A stretch of 64,000 bases of DNA from Prorocentrum cordatum. Its lineage: Eukaryota > Sar > Dinophyceae > Prorocentrales > Prorocentraceae. Every line of letters begins with the position of its first letter. The first letter of the stretch is position 1. Below the pieces are notes generated by a model that worked only from the letters and a program-made list of their open reading frames with translations, was not told where the DNA came from and did no database searches. A program made the translations under genes and the position numbers. Shown here piece after piece: positions 1 to 10,739 of the stretch. Location: assembly GCA_963575745.1 (NCBI GenBank), contig CAUYUJ010018310.1, positions 115,001 through 179,000 of the forward strand, given 5' to 3'.

Positions 1-80
1 GCTCGCAAAGTGTCCGCATGGCCTTCCAAGGCCCTTGCATTCTTATCGTGCGTCCTTATTCTACGGTCTGACTGTATGAG
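1..80 (+). repeat. Truncated copy of dispersed repeat R1
   Basis: The right half of a repeat that is seen more completely at 2356-2530 and 29787-29962. Shared landmarks are a GGCCTTCCAAGGCCCTTGCAT-like block, then a CTTATCGTGCGTCCTTATT-like block and a ...GACTGTATG end. The left half lies outside the window. No coding capacity is recognised. Confidence 0.6.
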
Positions 81-84
81 TTTT

Positions 85-215
85 TCGTAGCGCCTCTTGG
101 GGCCTCCTTGGGGGGCTGTTGGTGGACTCTTGAGGCAGCCTTGGGAGCCCTTGGCGGCCCTGGTCGCCTTCCCGGGCCGCTCTGGGAGCCTCGGGCCACC
201 CAGGAAGTATCCGGG
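85..215 (+). repeat. Short CTTGGGG-type minisatellite stretch
   Basis: Degenerate repeats of CTTGGGGCC / CCTTGGGAG, the same G-rich motif that builds the larger arrays at 28.9-29.75 kb and, inverted, at 15.2-15.8 kb. It directly follows the R1 copy, as it also does near 29.96 kb. Confidence 0.5.
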
Positions 216-339
216 CGGAGGGGGCGAGACGTGCGCTCCCGAGCGCGACGAGAGGGATCCCCCTTCGGAGACCTGCAGAAGTCCTGTCGGGCAGCATTGG
301 ACACGTGGTGTGCAACTTGGGGTTCTGCCAGTGGGCCAC

Positions 340-1000
340 TCCTCCTCCTCCTCCTCTTTCGCCCCCTCCGCCTCCCCCGCTCCTCCTCGCCTCCCCCTCC
401 TCCTCTTCCTCCTCCTCCTCCCTGCTCCTCCTCGTCGTCGTCGTCGCCGTCGTTTTCGTCCACGTCCTTCTTCTACTCCTTCCTCCCTCCTCCTTCCTCC
501 TCGTTCCTCCTACCTCCTCCTTCCACCTCTTCACTCTTCCTTCTCCCCCCCTGTCTACTTCCTCCTGCCCCTCCTCCTTTTCTTCCCGCCGCCAGTTGTC
601 AAGACGCCCAAGGAGCCCGAGAAGCCATCCGGACAGATGGGCACTCTCGCGGGCACGAGAAACCAGTCAGCAGCCATCGCTGACCTGTCGTACCCATCAG
701 TCCTCCTGTGCCTCCTCTCCCTGTTCTTCCCGCTCCTCCTTCCCTTCCTCATCCTTCTCCTCTGCCCCTCCTCCTCCTCCTCCTCCTCCTCCTCCTCCTC
801 CCCCTCCTCACCCTCGCTTTGTTCTTGTTCCGATTCCGATTCCGTTTCCCCTTCCTCGCACTCTTTCTCTCTTTTCTTCCTTTCGCCTCCGCCGCATCCC
901 GCCAATTCTCCCCTTCCTTCTCCTCCTCTTCTCCTCGTCCTCCTCTTCCTCCTCTTGCCCCTCGTCCTCCTCCTCCTTCATTCCTTTTCCTTAGAAGTAT
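340..1000 (+). repeat. CCT/TCC polypyrimidine tract
   Basis: About 660 bp of nearly pure pyrimidine on the + strand, built from TCC/CTC triplets with interruptions such as CGTCGTCGTCGTCGCCGTCG near 433 and CGATTCCGATTCCG near 832. Long open frames cross it in several phases only because the triplets contain no stop. It is not interpreted as coding. Such tracts can form triplex (H-DNA). Confidence 0.85.
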
Positions 1001-1093
1001 CTTCTCCCTGTCGCACCCCGAGGCCAGTTTTTAGGGCGGGCCGGGCGTTTCGCCTGAGACTTCCTCACCATGTATGATCCATAGGCCTAGTAC

Positions 1094-1500
1094 ATGAGAA
1101 CAGCTTCACAGATGGAGGGCGGGCCATGTTCAACATGTGGCTCTCGCCTTGGCGCCGCGAACATTCGCTGTAAAACTTTGCAAGAGTTTGACGGATTGAG
1201 GGCGGGTGGTTTTCAAAATCCGGCTCTCGCTTTCGCGCCGCGCACATTTGTTCAAACCAATTGCAAGAGTTTCACGGCTTGAGGTCGGGTGGTTTTCAAC
1301 ATGTGGCTCTCCCTTCGCGCCGCGTTTGCAAGAGTTTCACGGGTTGACTGCGGGTTGTTTTCAAAATGTGGCTCTCGCAAAAGCGCCGCGTGCTTTCGTC
1401 GCTAAACTTTGCATGCGTTTCGCAGAATGAGGGCGGTTCTTTTTCAACATGTGGCTCTCGCTCCAGCGCCGCGCACATTCGTTTGTACACATTGCCCGGG
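1094..1500 (+). repeat. Tandem ~65-85 bp repeats (family R2)
   Basis: About five degenerate copies carrying the core TTTTCAACATGTGGCTCTCGC...GCGCCGCGCACATT...TTTGCAAGAGTTTCACGG. The GTGGCTCTC core recurs near 1137, 1221, 1302, 1368 and 1451. The same family occurs inverted at 12130-12440, and a single inverted copy lies near 35341-35440. Confidence 0.8.
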
Positions 1501-1840
1501 TTTTATGGTATCCCATGACCAGCGCACCAGAAATTTCGTTTTGGAGGAATTCAGGATCATGAGGGTGCTACAGTTACGTTGGTTGATTCGCTTTTTTTAT
1601 AATCCCAGGAATGGCGATCTGGCGCTATTCAGGATCTTCAAGACACAACAGTCAGGTTTATCAGTGGCGTTGGGATCCCGCGAACTATGCTTTGGCATGC
1701 TCCAGGGTCTTCAAACGTTTGTAGTCTAACGAAGCCTTTCAGTGGAAGTGAACCGTCGTCGGGGCCTAAGAAGAAGGAACTTGGAGGGAGGGTTTATTTC
1801 AACATCGCTGATGACTCTTGGTTTTACACTGGTCCTCCTC
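1500..1840 (+). repeat. Left arm of a divergent inverted duplication
   Basis: This sequence reappears in reverse complement at about 11800-12110. Shared blocks in order are GTTGATTC, CCCAGGAATG, TTCAGGA, CTTCAAGACRCAACAGT and GGAACTTGGAGGGAGG. In both places the R2 repeats sit on one side and a CCT/GGA tract on the other. Short open frames cross both arms (for example ...VYFNIADDSWFYTG here), so the ancestral sequence may have been coding, but I do not recognise a product. Confidence 0.65.
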
Positions 1841-1887
1841 CGCCTCCTCTTCCTCCTCCTCCTCCTCCTCCCATTCCCATCCCCCTT

Positions 1888-1909
1888 TGCGTAACCATTT
1901 CGGCTCAAT
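1888..1909 (+). other. Possible degenerate spliced-leader relict
   Basis: The 22 bases match the dinoflagellate spliced leader at 18 of 22 positions (core CATTTCGGCTCAA against CATTTTGGCTCAA). A decayed SL relict of a retroposed mRNA is possible. No poly(A) tail or target-site duplication was found, and no recognised gene follows, so a chance match is a real alternative. Confidence 0.3.
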
Positions 1910-2360
1910 CCGTCCTGGGCCGTGCGTTTGGGTTTGCATTTGCGAACTTCAGGATGCCATGGTAGTTGCGAGCCAGAGTGGGTCGCCCAGTTTCATCATC
2001 AGTCCTGGGCCTTTCGAAGGCCACGGCGCTGCCATGGCCGCTTGCTGCGACGAAGAGTTTCCCGTGGAGGATATCATGCAACAGAAACGCGTTGAAAGCA
2101 TCGCAGCCCCAAGGAAGACGGAAATGCTCGTTTCTCAATAGCGGATATGGCTGCATGTTTTCGTGGTGCACATAATGCGCGCATTGCTGGCGGACGCGAG
2201 TCGGAAGTCCTGCCCCCCAAACGACGCACCCGCGCATGGTGCCCGGCAACGTGGGCCGCCGAGGCACTTGCTTGGTGGGGAGGGGTTCAGCATACAAACG
2301 GACATCTCTATCGAGGAGATAGAACCCTTGGACAGCGCGGGCAAGACACAGTACAGTCAA
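1905..2360 (-). other. Unrecognised open frame, 151 codons
   Basis: A minus-strand open frame with fairly balanced composition that includes CAHYVHHENMQPYPLLRNEH and ends just short of the possible SL relict. It matches no family I know. The + strand has overlapping frames, so coding status is unproven. It could be the remains of a retroposed gene. Confidence 0.2.
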
Positions 2361-2530
2361 CCCGCATAGTCAGGATGGGCAACCTTCCCAAGGGTACTCT
2401 TGCATCCTTCCCCTTCGGGCCATACTTGGCCGCTTTCGCTGGCCGCGCACTTCTCGCAGAGTGTCGACATGGTCTACCAAGGCCTTTGCACCCTTACCGT
2501 GCATCCTTTTTTTACGGGTTGACTGTATGT
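2356..2530 (+). repeat. Dispersed repeat R1, fuller copy
   Basis: Aligns by eye along its whole length with 29787-29962: GTCAACCCGCA at the start, GGATGGGCAACCTTCCCAAG next, then a GGCC...CTTTGCACCCTTACCG block and a GACTGTATG end. Its second half also matches 1-80. Confidence 0.7.
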
Positions 2531-2534
2531 TGGG

Positions 2535-3410
2535 TGGCGAGAGTGTGCCGTCGGATGGGCCTTCGGAGCGTCAAAGTGCGTAGGCGTCTCAGCATGCTGG
2601 CATACTGAAAGAACGCATCGGCGAGGATCTCAATGTGGCTGAGAAGGTGGCCCACGTCATGTGAGCCATCGGCGGCGACCGCACAAGTTGCTCTCAAGGA
2701 TTCGTCGCCACGGCCACGCAGAATTCACGTCACCCTTCGCTGGCTGATCCTGCTAAACACGGTGATGGCCTCATTGTGCCGGGCATCATTTAGGACAAGA
2801 GCTTCCACGCTGGTCGACGACGACATCCTGGTGGGCATCGACAACATCCAGTAGGAGCTCATGCGCGACGATCTCGGTGAGTTTGCGGGAAGGAAGTGCC
2901 CCCTACTTGCAGGATTCAATGAGCTTGCCCAGGATCTTATGGAAAAAGGTTTTCAATCCATGAGCCGAGGCGAGAGCGAGCGGAAGGTCCACGTCGGCGA
3001 CTGGCAAAGAAAGCGAAGGTGGCATTGGGTGGTGGCGCAGCAGCCGCGCCCGAACCAGCTCCACCTGCAGCTCCAGCAAGAACTAATCCCCAGCCAGCCG
3101 CTGCGAGCACGGCCACGGCCGAGGCACTGCAGAGGAAAGCCACAGGGCGAGGTGGAGGTGAGGCTGTGCCCCCGTGCATCACGACGAACCACCTTCGCAG
3201 CCTATGCTCGGCGTCCGTGACCAATGCTGTTCTCGCTCCAGGGGGCGGCCGCCGCGCGAGCCTGGCGCCGCTGGTCCGCCTGCGACTCCTCGGCCACTCG
3301 TCGCCGACCTTCAGCCGGGGAGTGGCCTCGATGACGAAGGGCCATCGCGGCGAATTGAGTGATTCCCCAGTTCAGTGTCAGGGGTTCCGATTTTATTTGG
3401 TCAAATAATT
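2535..3410 (+). other. Possible decayed coding region, unassigned
   Basis: Several short frames here have protein-like composition. One at 2861 onward reads MRDDLGEFAGRKCPLLAGF..., and 3019-3408 reads an Ala/Pro-rich stretch like a linker. They lie in different frames and are separated by stops. No domain is recognised. If this was a gene, it is broken or multi-exon. Confidence 0.2.
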
Positions 3411-5605
3411 GGCGCTTGGTTGGAAGTCTGGATCTTGGCCTTGCTACCTCGTGGGCGCCGCGCGGGCGCCGCGCGGAGGCGCGCCGAGGTTTCGCCGCGT
3501 TGCTGCCCGCGTCGCGCGCCGGCGCCCCGTGCGCTGGGGTGGGGTGGGTGGGTGGGGGGGGAGGGGGGGGCGTGCCGACGTCGCGCCGCGCTGTCGCCCG
3601 CGCCGCCTCGCGGGCTCCATTTTGGCGCCCCGTGCATTGCGATTGCGCGACTTGGTTTTCGCCGCGCAGTCCCCGCTGCGTAGTTTGCACCGCGTTGCTT
3701 GCGCGACGTGTTTGACGCCGCATAGTTCATTCAAGGACCTAGCTTGCACCGCGTAGCTTACATGCACTCCGCAATTCCATCCTCCAGGCGGCGCGCGACG
3801 TTGCTGGGGCCGCATGGCATGCGCCCCGGAGTTTCCGCCGTCTCAGCTCGCGCTATGTAGGCTGCGCGACGTATCTTTCATTGCGTAGATTGCGCCGCAT
3901 AGCTTCCGCCCCCCGCGTGCGAGTATGCGCTGTTTGGGATCCGCGCCGGCTAGCGCTGCGATGCACTTCTGGTGCAGAGTTCTCGCCGGGTGCATCTCGG
4001 TCTGTGCGCCCCCCCGCCCGCGAGTGGCTGTCCTTGGATGTGGGCGCTGGTCTTAGGGCCCCAGCTTGCTCGAGTTCCCTCCGCTGTTCCGATTTGGTAG
4101 CTTGGGTTTCGAATCGCGCGGTGCGCGCCGCGGCCGAGGCGCGGTTGAGGTGGTCCTCGCATCGTGCGGATCTCGTTCGCAATCGCCTCCTACCTTCGCG
4201 CGGCTAGCCCGTGGGTGCCTCTCAGTGCGCCATGCGCGCGGGATGGAAATCGAGGCCCCCCCCGTCGGCCCGCGGAGTGGGCCGCGGGTGTTTCGGGGGG
4301 GGGGGGCGCCGAAGTGAGGGCCGTCTTGGGCGTGCGCGACTCTGGGCAGGGGCCCGCGTGGCCCCGCGCAGAGCTGTGGAGACGGCCGTCCAGATCCTTG
4401 GCGGCGCGTCTTTCCTGTCGGCGCGGGGTTGCCTCGAGGGCTCGCAAGGGCCAGTGGTGGCCAATTCTGGAATGCTGGCTTTCATCGGGTTTCTGTTATC
4501 GTGGTGCCAGGGCGTCTTCGTGCTGGATTGTCAGACGGAGATTCGCTCGGGACTCGCTGTCGGCGAATTTGCCCGGCCGTTGGCCGCTGGCCCGCGCTGA
4601 CTCGGCGGGCGCCTGCGCGGGCGCGTCCAAGGGGGGGCGCCGGGATGTTGGGGTCTATCAGTGGTCTCGGGCGGCTTGTCCCAGGCCGTCGAGGGCGCGC
4701 CAGTCAGGTGCATGGCGGCCGCCGAGTCCAGCTAGCCCGTTCGGCTGACGTTCCGCCCGCAGATAGCGAGCATGCTGGCGTTGGGCATTGTCAGCCTGTC
4801 CCAGCTCTTCCCGTCGATGGGCCGCCCCATCGCACTTCTTCTCGGGGGGGCGGGTTGGGTTGCTCGCGGCGCGTGCGCGAGGGCCGCGTCTTTCGGATAT
4901 CGGTTCCAATGTGCTTGGGTTTCGTGCCGTCTGCGGCCCCCCGGTTATGAGCTGGCGTTGCGGGCCGACTGCCAGGTGGGGCTACCAGTGTTACAGCGCG
5001 AGGGTTTGGTGGGGGTTCTCGAAGTTGGCTCGCAAGTCGAAGTTGGGCGTGGGCCCCGTCTGTGGACTGGGGGGGCTCGCTACCTGGCGGCCTGACGCTT
5101 CGCATGTTTTTTTCCATTGATATGCGCTGCGCCCGGGGGGTCCGTGGGCCGCCCTCCCAGGGGGCCGTCGGCGGCGTCCGTGTCCCGGGCAGCCGGTGAC
5201 CTTCAGGGTTGGTGGCCCCAATGCTGCCGTGCGATCTCGCTGAGTGTTGCGCCGATATCTGAACGGGGCGAGCTCGCGCCGGGGCCCGCGGCGCTGGCGA
5301 GCGCCTCGTTGACGAGGCCGGCGGCTCGCGACCGCTGCCCGGGGAGCACTCAGTGTCGGCGCTGTGTGGCAGGCGGGGGAACTCGAGCCCCCCGCCGCCC
5401 GACGCTTCAGCTTCTGCCCCGGTTCCTTCAGCACTGGCCAGTTGACGCGACTGCTGCGGCGGGCAAAGCGGGAAGGCGCGCGCCCGAGGTCATCGGGCAG
5501 ACTTGAGAGGCTAACGCCCTTCTGTTGGGTCCGCCCGCGGCAGTCGCTAGGAGCCCGTTTCCTTATTGCTTGGGGCATGACGGGCGTCATGGCCCCCGCT
5601 CCCCC
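3410..5605. other. GC-rich stretch with no recognised gene
   Basis: Very GC-rich, with long G and C runs and repeated CGCGTAGCTT / CGCGTTGC-like words between about 3480 and 3920. Open frames occur on both strands at once, as expected from GC-rich DNA with few stops. I see no domain, RNA gene or clear repeat boundary. Confidence 0.5.
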
Positions 5606-5667
5606 CCGTCCCTATGACGTAAAGCTCCCCCCCAGTGCGCTCCCGGCACAGCCGCCGTGCGCGTTGG

Positions 5668-5770
5668 AATCCGCGTCGTCGTCGTCGTCGTCGTCGCTCG
5701 TGGCTCGTCGCTGGTGGCTCGTCGTTCGTGGCTCGTCGTTCGTCGTTCGTCGGTCATCGTCGTCGTGCGC
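5668..5770 (+). repeat. CGT-type microsatellite
   Basis: (GTC)n followed by degenerate GTGGCTCGTCGTTC repeats, in the left arm of the 5.6-7.0 kb foldback element. A second (GTC)n lies at about 6925-6950 in the right arm. Confidence 0.75.
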
Positions 5771-5927
5771 GTGGACGCGGCTGGAACCTGTTCTTTGGGG
5801 GGGTGGCCGATGACCGCAGTCATCTGGGGGGGTGGAGGGGTCGATGACGTCACCGTTCGCGCCGGCGGCGTCTGGGAATGCCTAGGAATGGTGGATGACG
5901 GCTGGCACCAGCATGTAGGTGGCGATC

Positions 5928-6120
5928 TGCACCACAACGCCTGTGTACACCGCAGTGCCTGCATGCACCACAGCGCCTGTGTACACCCCAGCGCCAGTGT
6001 ACACCACAGCAGCCGCGTGCAACGCAACGTCAGTTTGTGCCATCGTGCCTGCGGGCACAACAGCTCTCGTGTACGCGTCTGCGTACACTACATCCGCCGC
6101 GTGCAACACAGCACCACTGT
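5928..6120 (+). repeat. CACCACAGCGCCTGTGTACA minisatellite, left arm
   Basis: About eight degenerate ~22-24 bp copies. The same motif in reverse complement (GTGTACACAGGCGCTGTGGT) forms the array at 6600-6895. Confidence 0.75.
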
Positions 6121-6404
6121 TGTATATAGAATGGTAAAGGGAATCCTTATGACAAAATGGAACGCTTGTGGATTCCACAGAGTACAGTAGCAAGGGGTCC
6201 TTATGTACAGCGGAGCGCCGCCGGAATCTACGAGTCCTCCCGAATCCGCCCGCACCACCCTAATTCCTCCCATTTGCGCCCAGGAGGCTCCAGCTAAATT
6301 GGCCGTCCGAGAACCACGTGGAACGATTCAGTAAACCATTTTGCGGTGCACGCTGAGATGCGCACGTGCGTTGTAGCGCCAACCCGCACGACAAGGGGTA
6401 AGAA

Positions 6405-6409
6405 GGAGC

Positions 6410-6443
<34 letters not shown>

Positions 6444-6452
6444 GGAGGAAAA

Positions 6453-6483
<31 letters not shown>

Positions 6484-6512
6484 GAGGTGGAGGAGGAAGG
6501 AGGGGGGAAGAA
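6405..6512 (+). repeat. GAG/GGA polypurine tract
   Basis: About 105 bp of nearly uninterrupted purine on the + strand, in the middle of the 5.6-7.0 kb foldback element. No gene is seen in 6130-6400 beside it. Confidence 0.85.
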
Positions 6513-6599
6513 CATCGCATTCGATTATCAGCAGTTTCCTGGTGTGGCGGTTACTTGTGCGCAGCAGATCCTCGCAGACATGCTCCATCTACCTGTCCT

Positions 6600-6895
6600 T
6601 TGCACGCAAGCTCTCTGGTGTACACCAGTGCTGCGTTGCACGCATATGTTGTGGTGAAGACAGGCGCTGTGGCGTGCTTGGGCGCTGCGGTGCACGCAGG
6701 CATTGTGGTGTACACAGGCGTTGTGTTGCACATGCTTACTGCGGTGTGCACATGTACACTGGCGCAGTAGTGTATGCAAGCACTGTGGTGTACACAGGCG
6801 CTGCGTTGCACACCGTTGTTGCGGTGTACGCAGGCGCTGTGGTGTACACGAGCGGTGTGGTGCACGCGACCGTTGTGGTGTACACAGGCGCACTG
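6600..6895 (-). repeat. GTGTACACAGGCGCTGTGGT minisatellite, right arm
   Basis: About twelve degenerate copies in the orientation opposite to 5928-6120. The two arrays face each other around the polypurine core and could pair as an intrastrand stem. Confidence 0.75.
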
Positions 6896-7029
6896 AAGCA
6901 GATCGCCACCTACATGTTGCTCGCGTCGTCGTCGTCGTCGTCGTCTTCTTCGCTCGTCGCGTCGTGCGGGCGGGCGCGGTTGTGGTGCCAGAGCCACACG
7001 GCGGGGGGGGGGCGTTACGTCATACTCCC

Positions 7030-9220
7030 CCCCGCCCCCCTATGTCGCCCGTCATCGCCGAACATAAAGAAACGCGCTTTAGCGGCCTCGGGGTGTTCGG
7101 CGCTTTCTTCCAATGTGTCCATTGTTCCGTGGGCGAGTGCGTCGCGGGGGTCGCGGGCGCGCGTGGCTCGGCGTCAGCGTAATGATTGTCCTTTGCGCGG
7201 CTCCTCGATCGTCGTGGTGGGCTTCTCGCGGAGGGGGCGGCCGAGTGGCGCACGTCGACTCCGCTTGCCGAGTTCCCCTGGCAAGCAGAAGGCCGCGGCG
7301 GACAGGTTCCAGGGCGTTGGGTTCTCGGGCGGCGCGGGGTTGTCCTGGGGGTCGTGGCTTGTGGAGGGCCTCGCCGCGCAGGCGGCTGGGTTCAGTGGTC
7401 GGCTGGGCATAGCGGGCTCTGTGGGGCGTCTAGAGACCCCCCGCCCCGATGGCCCTGTCGAATACCTGGGCCGTAGAGGTCTCAGTAGTTTTGCGGGGCG
7501 TCTCCAGGAGGTGCTTCCCGGGCACGGCCGCAAATGTGGATGGATTCCGCGTGGGGCGCTTTTTGGGCCGTATCTGATGGGGCGCTCTCGGCGCTGGCGA
7601 TGGTCTGCTTGCGTCGTTGCAGAGGCGGCGGCAGTGTATCCGAGCCAGATGCGTTGTGTCGCGGTCCCCTTGCTGCCCGCGCCCGCGGGGGCGCGGGGGC
7701 CCGTGGGGGCGTTTCCTCGCCGCGTCGGTTGCGGGGGGCCTGCGGGGGGCGTTTGCCGTCGACTGGGGGCTCCTGCGTCAGGGATCTTCGTTCGCCGTGG
7801 GAACCTTCGTCCGAGCAGCTGGCGCTGTCTTGGGGAACTCTGTCGAAGCTGAAGCTTCCGCGAGGCGTGGCAAGTGCAGGGTCGCGGCGCGTTGCATTGG
7901 GATTAGTTTGAAGACTGACGAGGCAATTTGGCGCGGCGTGCTCGGCGCGGTGGGATTTGTTGCGAGCTCTGCGAGGTCGTCTGTTTGAGGGCGCCGCGGC
8001 AGCGTTGCTCTTCCCCCCCCACCCCAGAGCTTGAGTCGCCGTTTCTCGGGGTCTCATTGCGCGAATATCATGGGCTCGGCGGAATGCACCTCTTTTCGGA
8101 CAGGATGGGTTCGTGACTGGGGCCGTTTATTCGTGGCATTTTCCAGCGCCGTCCCTTCGATGGGTTCTTTGTCGGAGCCTGCCCTGGACAATCGTGGAGC
8201 ATCTGCGCTGTTGAGTATGGGTCGCGGGCGAAAGGGCCCGCGGGCGCCGTGGTCGAGGATGCCGTGGCTTTGGCCTCGCGGTGGCATTCTGTGGTTGCTT
8301 GATGGCGCGCGGATCTTGGTCTAAGCCGAGAAAGCATCCGACGCGTATTTCTCCCGGGCCGTCGGCCCGAAGGTCTGGCGGCATCTCGAGGGCCGCGGGG
8401 GCAAGGTGGGCCGAGCGCAGTGGTGAATCCTGGGGCGGGCGACGCTGCCGAGCGCCCTCTGTGCCGAGGTGGGCGAGGCATGCTGTTTGGGCAGCTTGAG
8501 ACGGCCTTTGAGATCAGAGTCCAGAGTTTCCGTGGGCGTCGTGCCGCGCTCGGGCAGCGATGTGGGAGTTTGCAGGTTGTTGATTTTTGTGCCCACTGGG
8601 CCTGTGTGCATCCGAGGTCCACGGGGCTCTGGACTGCGAGTTGGCCTCTCTGCGTCGTGGCGTGGGCAGGATGTCTGTGCCGTTGTCTGGGGTGTGGGGC
8701 CCGTGTTGGCTCTCGGCAGGTACCCCAGTGGTGTGCGATGCTAAAGAGTTCTCGGGTGATGAATGCGTCGTCGTCAGATGCCTTTTGCAATTCAGATAGT
8801 CCCGGCAGGCTCGTGGACGTGCTTAGTCTGCCTAGGGGGGGAGGGGTCCGAAAGCGCGTCGAGGTCATGATGCTCTTTGTGATATGGTTTCGGTTGGGCT
8901 TGAGGTCTCTCGCGGAGCCCGCGGGCGATTTCCGCGAGGCGCTGGCCGCGACTGCCCTGCCCCCGACCGCTGGTCGAGGCCGCTGTGCGAGACGGGGCGC
9001 TCAGCTTCAGAAGGGGGTCTGGCATGTCTATCAGGAGGAACAAAAACATACAGACACAAATAATCGTGGACCCCCAGGAACATTTAGGACAATTTGGGAC
9101 GTTGGAGGGGAGATGAGATACAAGAAAACATTGGAAACTATTGGGATTAGTGTGCATTCATTGGTGTGTCTCTGGGCCCCTTTAGAAGGCTCCAGCGTAG
9201 GCCATGCTATGACGTGACTG
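7030..9220. other. GC-rich stretch with no recognised gene
   Basis: Open frames occur on both strands but none shows a domain, a consistent frame or a splice pattern I can support. Composition is GC-rich to about 9030 and becomes more AT-rich at 9030-9200. No strong tandem repeat is seen. Confidence 0.4.
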
Positions 9221-9224
9221 AGGT

Positions 9225-9824
9225 TCAGGTGCTCTGCGGCAAGTTCGCGCCGCACTGGACATGATGCATCTGTGGGTCAGTTGTGGAGCTGCGTGGGCCA
9301 TGGGTCGAGCAGTCTAGGCCAGCTGCCGTTTGCGGTGCGTTGTGTGCCATTTCCGCTGGAGCTGCTGGCCGGCGCCTAGCGGCGCGCGCCGGCTGGGGCT
9401 GAGGCCCGCCGGGCCAGGCGCGGGCCAGCGCGCCTCCCTGCCCAGCCCGCGCCTGTGTCGCTGTCGTGTCGTCTGTCGTCCCCGTCGTCGGCTCGCGGGC
9501 CGTTCCCTTGCTCTTGCCGCGGGGCTCCTCTTGCGCTTGCAGAACATTTGCACTTTTCGCTGGGTGGTTTAGGATTCGCCCATGATTGCCTTTGGCCTTT
9601 TTCTGGCCGCTAGGAATTTGCGCTGCGATCTGGTTCTGCAGTGTATCCAAGATGCGGCCCGATCGATCGACTGTAGCGAAGTCAAGCATCGCCTGTATTT
9701 GCTGAGGGGAGTGTCCCCGCGCCAGGGCGACTGTTGGGCCTCTCGACTGCGGCGGGATGGGGGAGTTGCGTTTCCTCGGGGAACGATCCCGCGGGGGAGG
9801 GCGCAGCAGTCCATGGCGCAGCAT
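9225..9824 (-). other. Unrecognised minus-strand open frame, 199 codons
   Basis: The middle of this frame has a protein-like segment, QQIQAMLDFATVDRSGRILD, followed by a basic and then Ala/Pro/Arg-rich low-complexity half. The N-terminal part is less convincing and may belong to another frame. A decayed retroelement gag-like or ORF1-like protein is possible from composition only. No zinc knuckle or catalytic motif is visible. Confidence 0.25.
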
Positions 9825-9977
9825 AATTGGGGAGCTTTCTCGAGCAAGCTGGCGGCTTGCAGCCCGCCGTGATACGGGAGGCCTTTTGCGCTGTGTGCAT
9901 GGTGCACTTGGGCCCCGCTCTCCCGGGCGAGCGAGAGAGAGGGGTCTGGGCCTCTGGAAGTCTCCTCGCAGTGCTTC

Positions 9978-10372
9978 GTGGGGCCTTCGAGATCCGTTCC
10001 GATGGCTCTAGTGCGGTTAGGGCTCAATGAGACCCTGAGGATGTTTAGCCATTTCAGACAAGGCCCTGCTCGGGCTTGCCGTGTTCGGCCGTGTCTGTAT
10101 TGGGAGGCGCTTCGGAAAGCCAGATCCCGCTTTGAGCTTGCATATTCTGATCCCCCAACTCCCCTGGAGACCCTTTTCAAGCCAGGTGCTTGGCTGCCGT
10201 GCTGAGGCTGCGTCTCCACCCAGGGCCGTCAGAGGCCGAACTGGGGGATTTCGCCTGGCGCGTTCGCGTTGCCATGTCTGTTGCCTGGATGGCCAAGGCT
10301 CGATCTGACGGGGGTCGAAGTCCTGAGAACCCCAAGGGTCGCCAAGGCCCCAGGCTCCAATTTCGAGCATGA
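9978..10372 (+). pseudogene. Unassigned coding remnant, frameshifted
   Basis: Two adjoining frames with protein-like composition meet near 10190. The first ends ...PPTPLETLFKPGAWLP before a stop at 10203-10205. The second continues AAVLRLRLHPGPSEAELGDF and ends at 10370-10372. Together they read as one helical, Arg/Ala-rich protein broken by a one-base shift. I do not recognise the family. A decayed retroelement fragment is the most likely alternative to chance. Confidence 0.25.
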
Positions 10373-10739
10373 TTGGACCTGGCAGAAGTCATGGTGGACG
10401 TGTGGCGCTCGTCGGCGCTTCAAGCGTCAAGGTGACCGACCCTCGTCCGCAGGATGTTCTGGGGAGCTGCCCTTGCTGATTTTTTTGGGTGGAAGATCAG
10501 GGGCACGCGCTCCATTCGTGCGACCGCTCTGCCGAATCCCTGCTGTTTTGTGGTGTCCTCCGTGCAGGGTCCACACGATGGATTGTATTGCTTTGTTCGG
10601 CGGGCACTGTCGGCACCAGGCCACGAAGGAGAACAGGGATGATCCTTGGCCCGAGGAGGTCGGTTTTGCGGTCGGCAGCCTTGTTTTTGATTTGGCTTCT
10701 AGCAGGGGAAGGCCACGGTCAACAACATCCTCCCATCCC

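Larger units (their letters stand above)
5613..7024. mobile_element. Foldback element with terminal inverted repeats
   Basis: The left end TATGACGTAA(A)G and the right end C(G)TTACGTCATA are inverted copies. An inner exact 19-bp inverted pair CATGTAGGTGGCGATCTGC lies at 5912-5930 and 6898-6916. Inside these are inverted minisatellite arms (5928-6120 against 6640-6895). The centre holds a polypurine tract and no transposase, so if mobile it is non-autonomous. Confidence 0.55.

Noticed and set aside
1029-1036. Telomere-like TTTAGGG
   Set aside because: A single occurrence (TTTTTAGGGC) with no tandem array.
8068-9217. Opposing 265-codon frames on both strands
   Set aside because: Neither shows a domain or consistent composition. 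Simultaneous opening of both strands is expected in GC-rich DNA.
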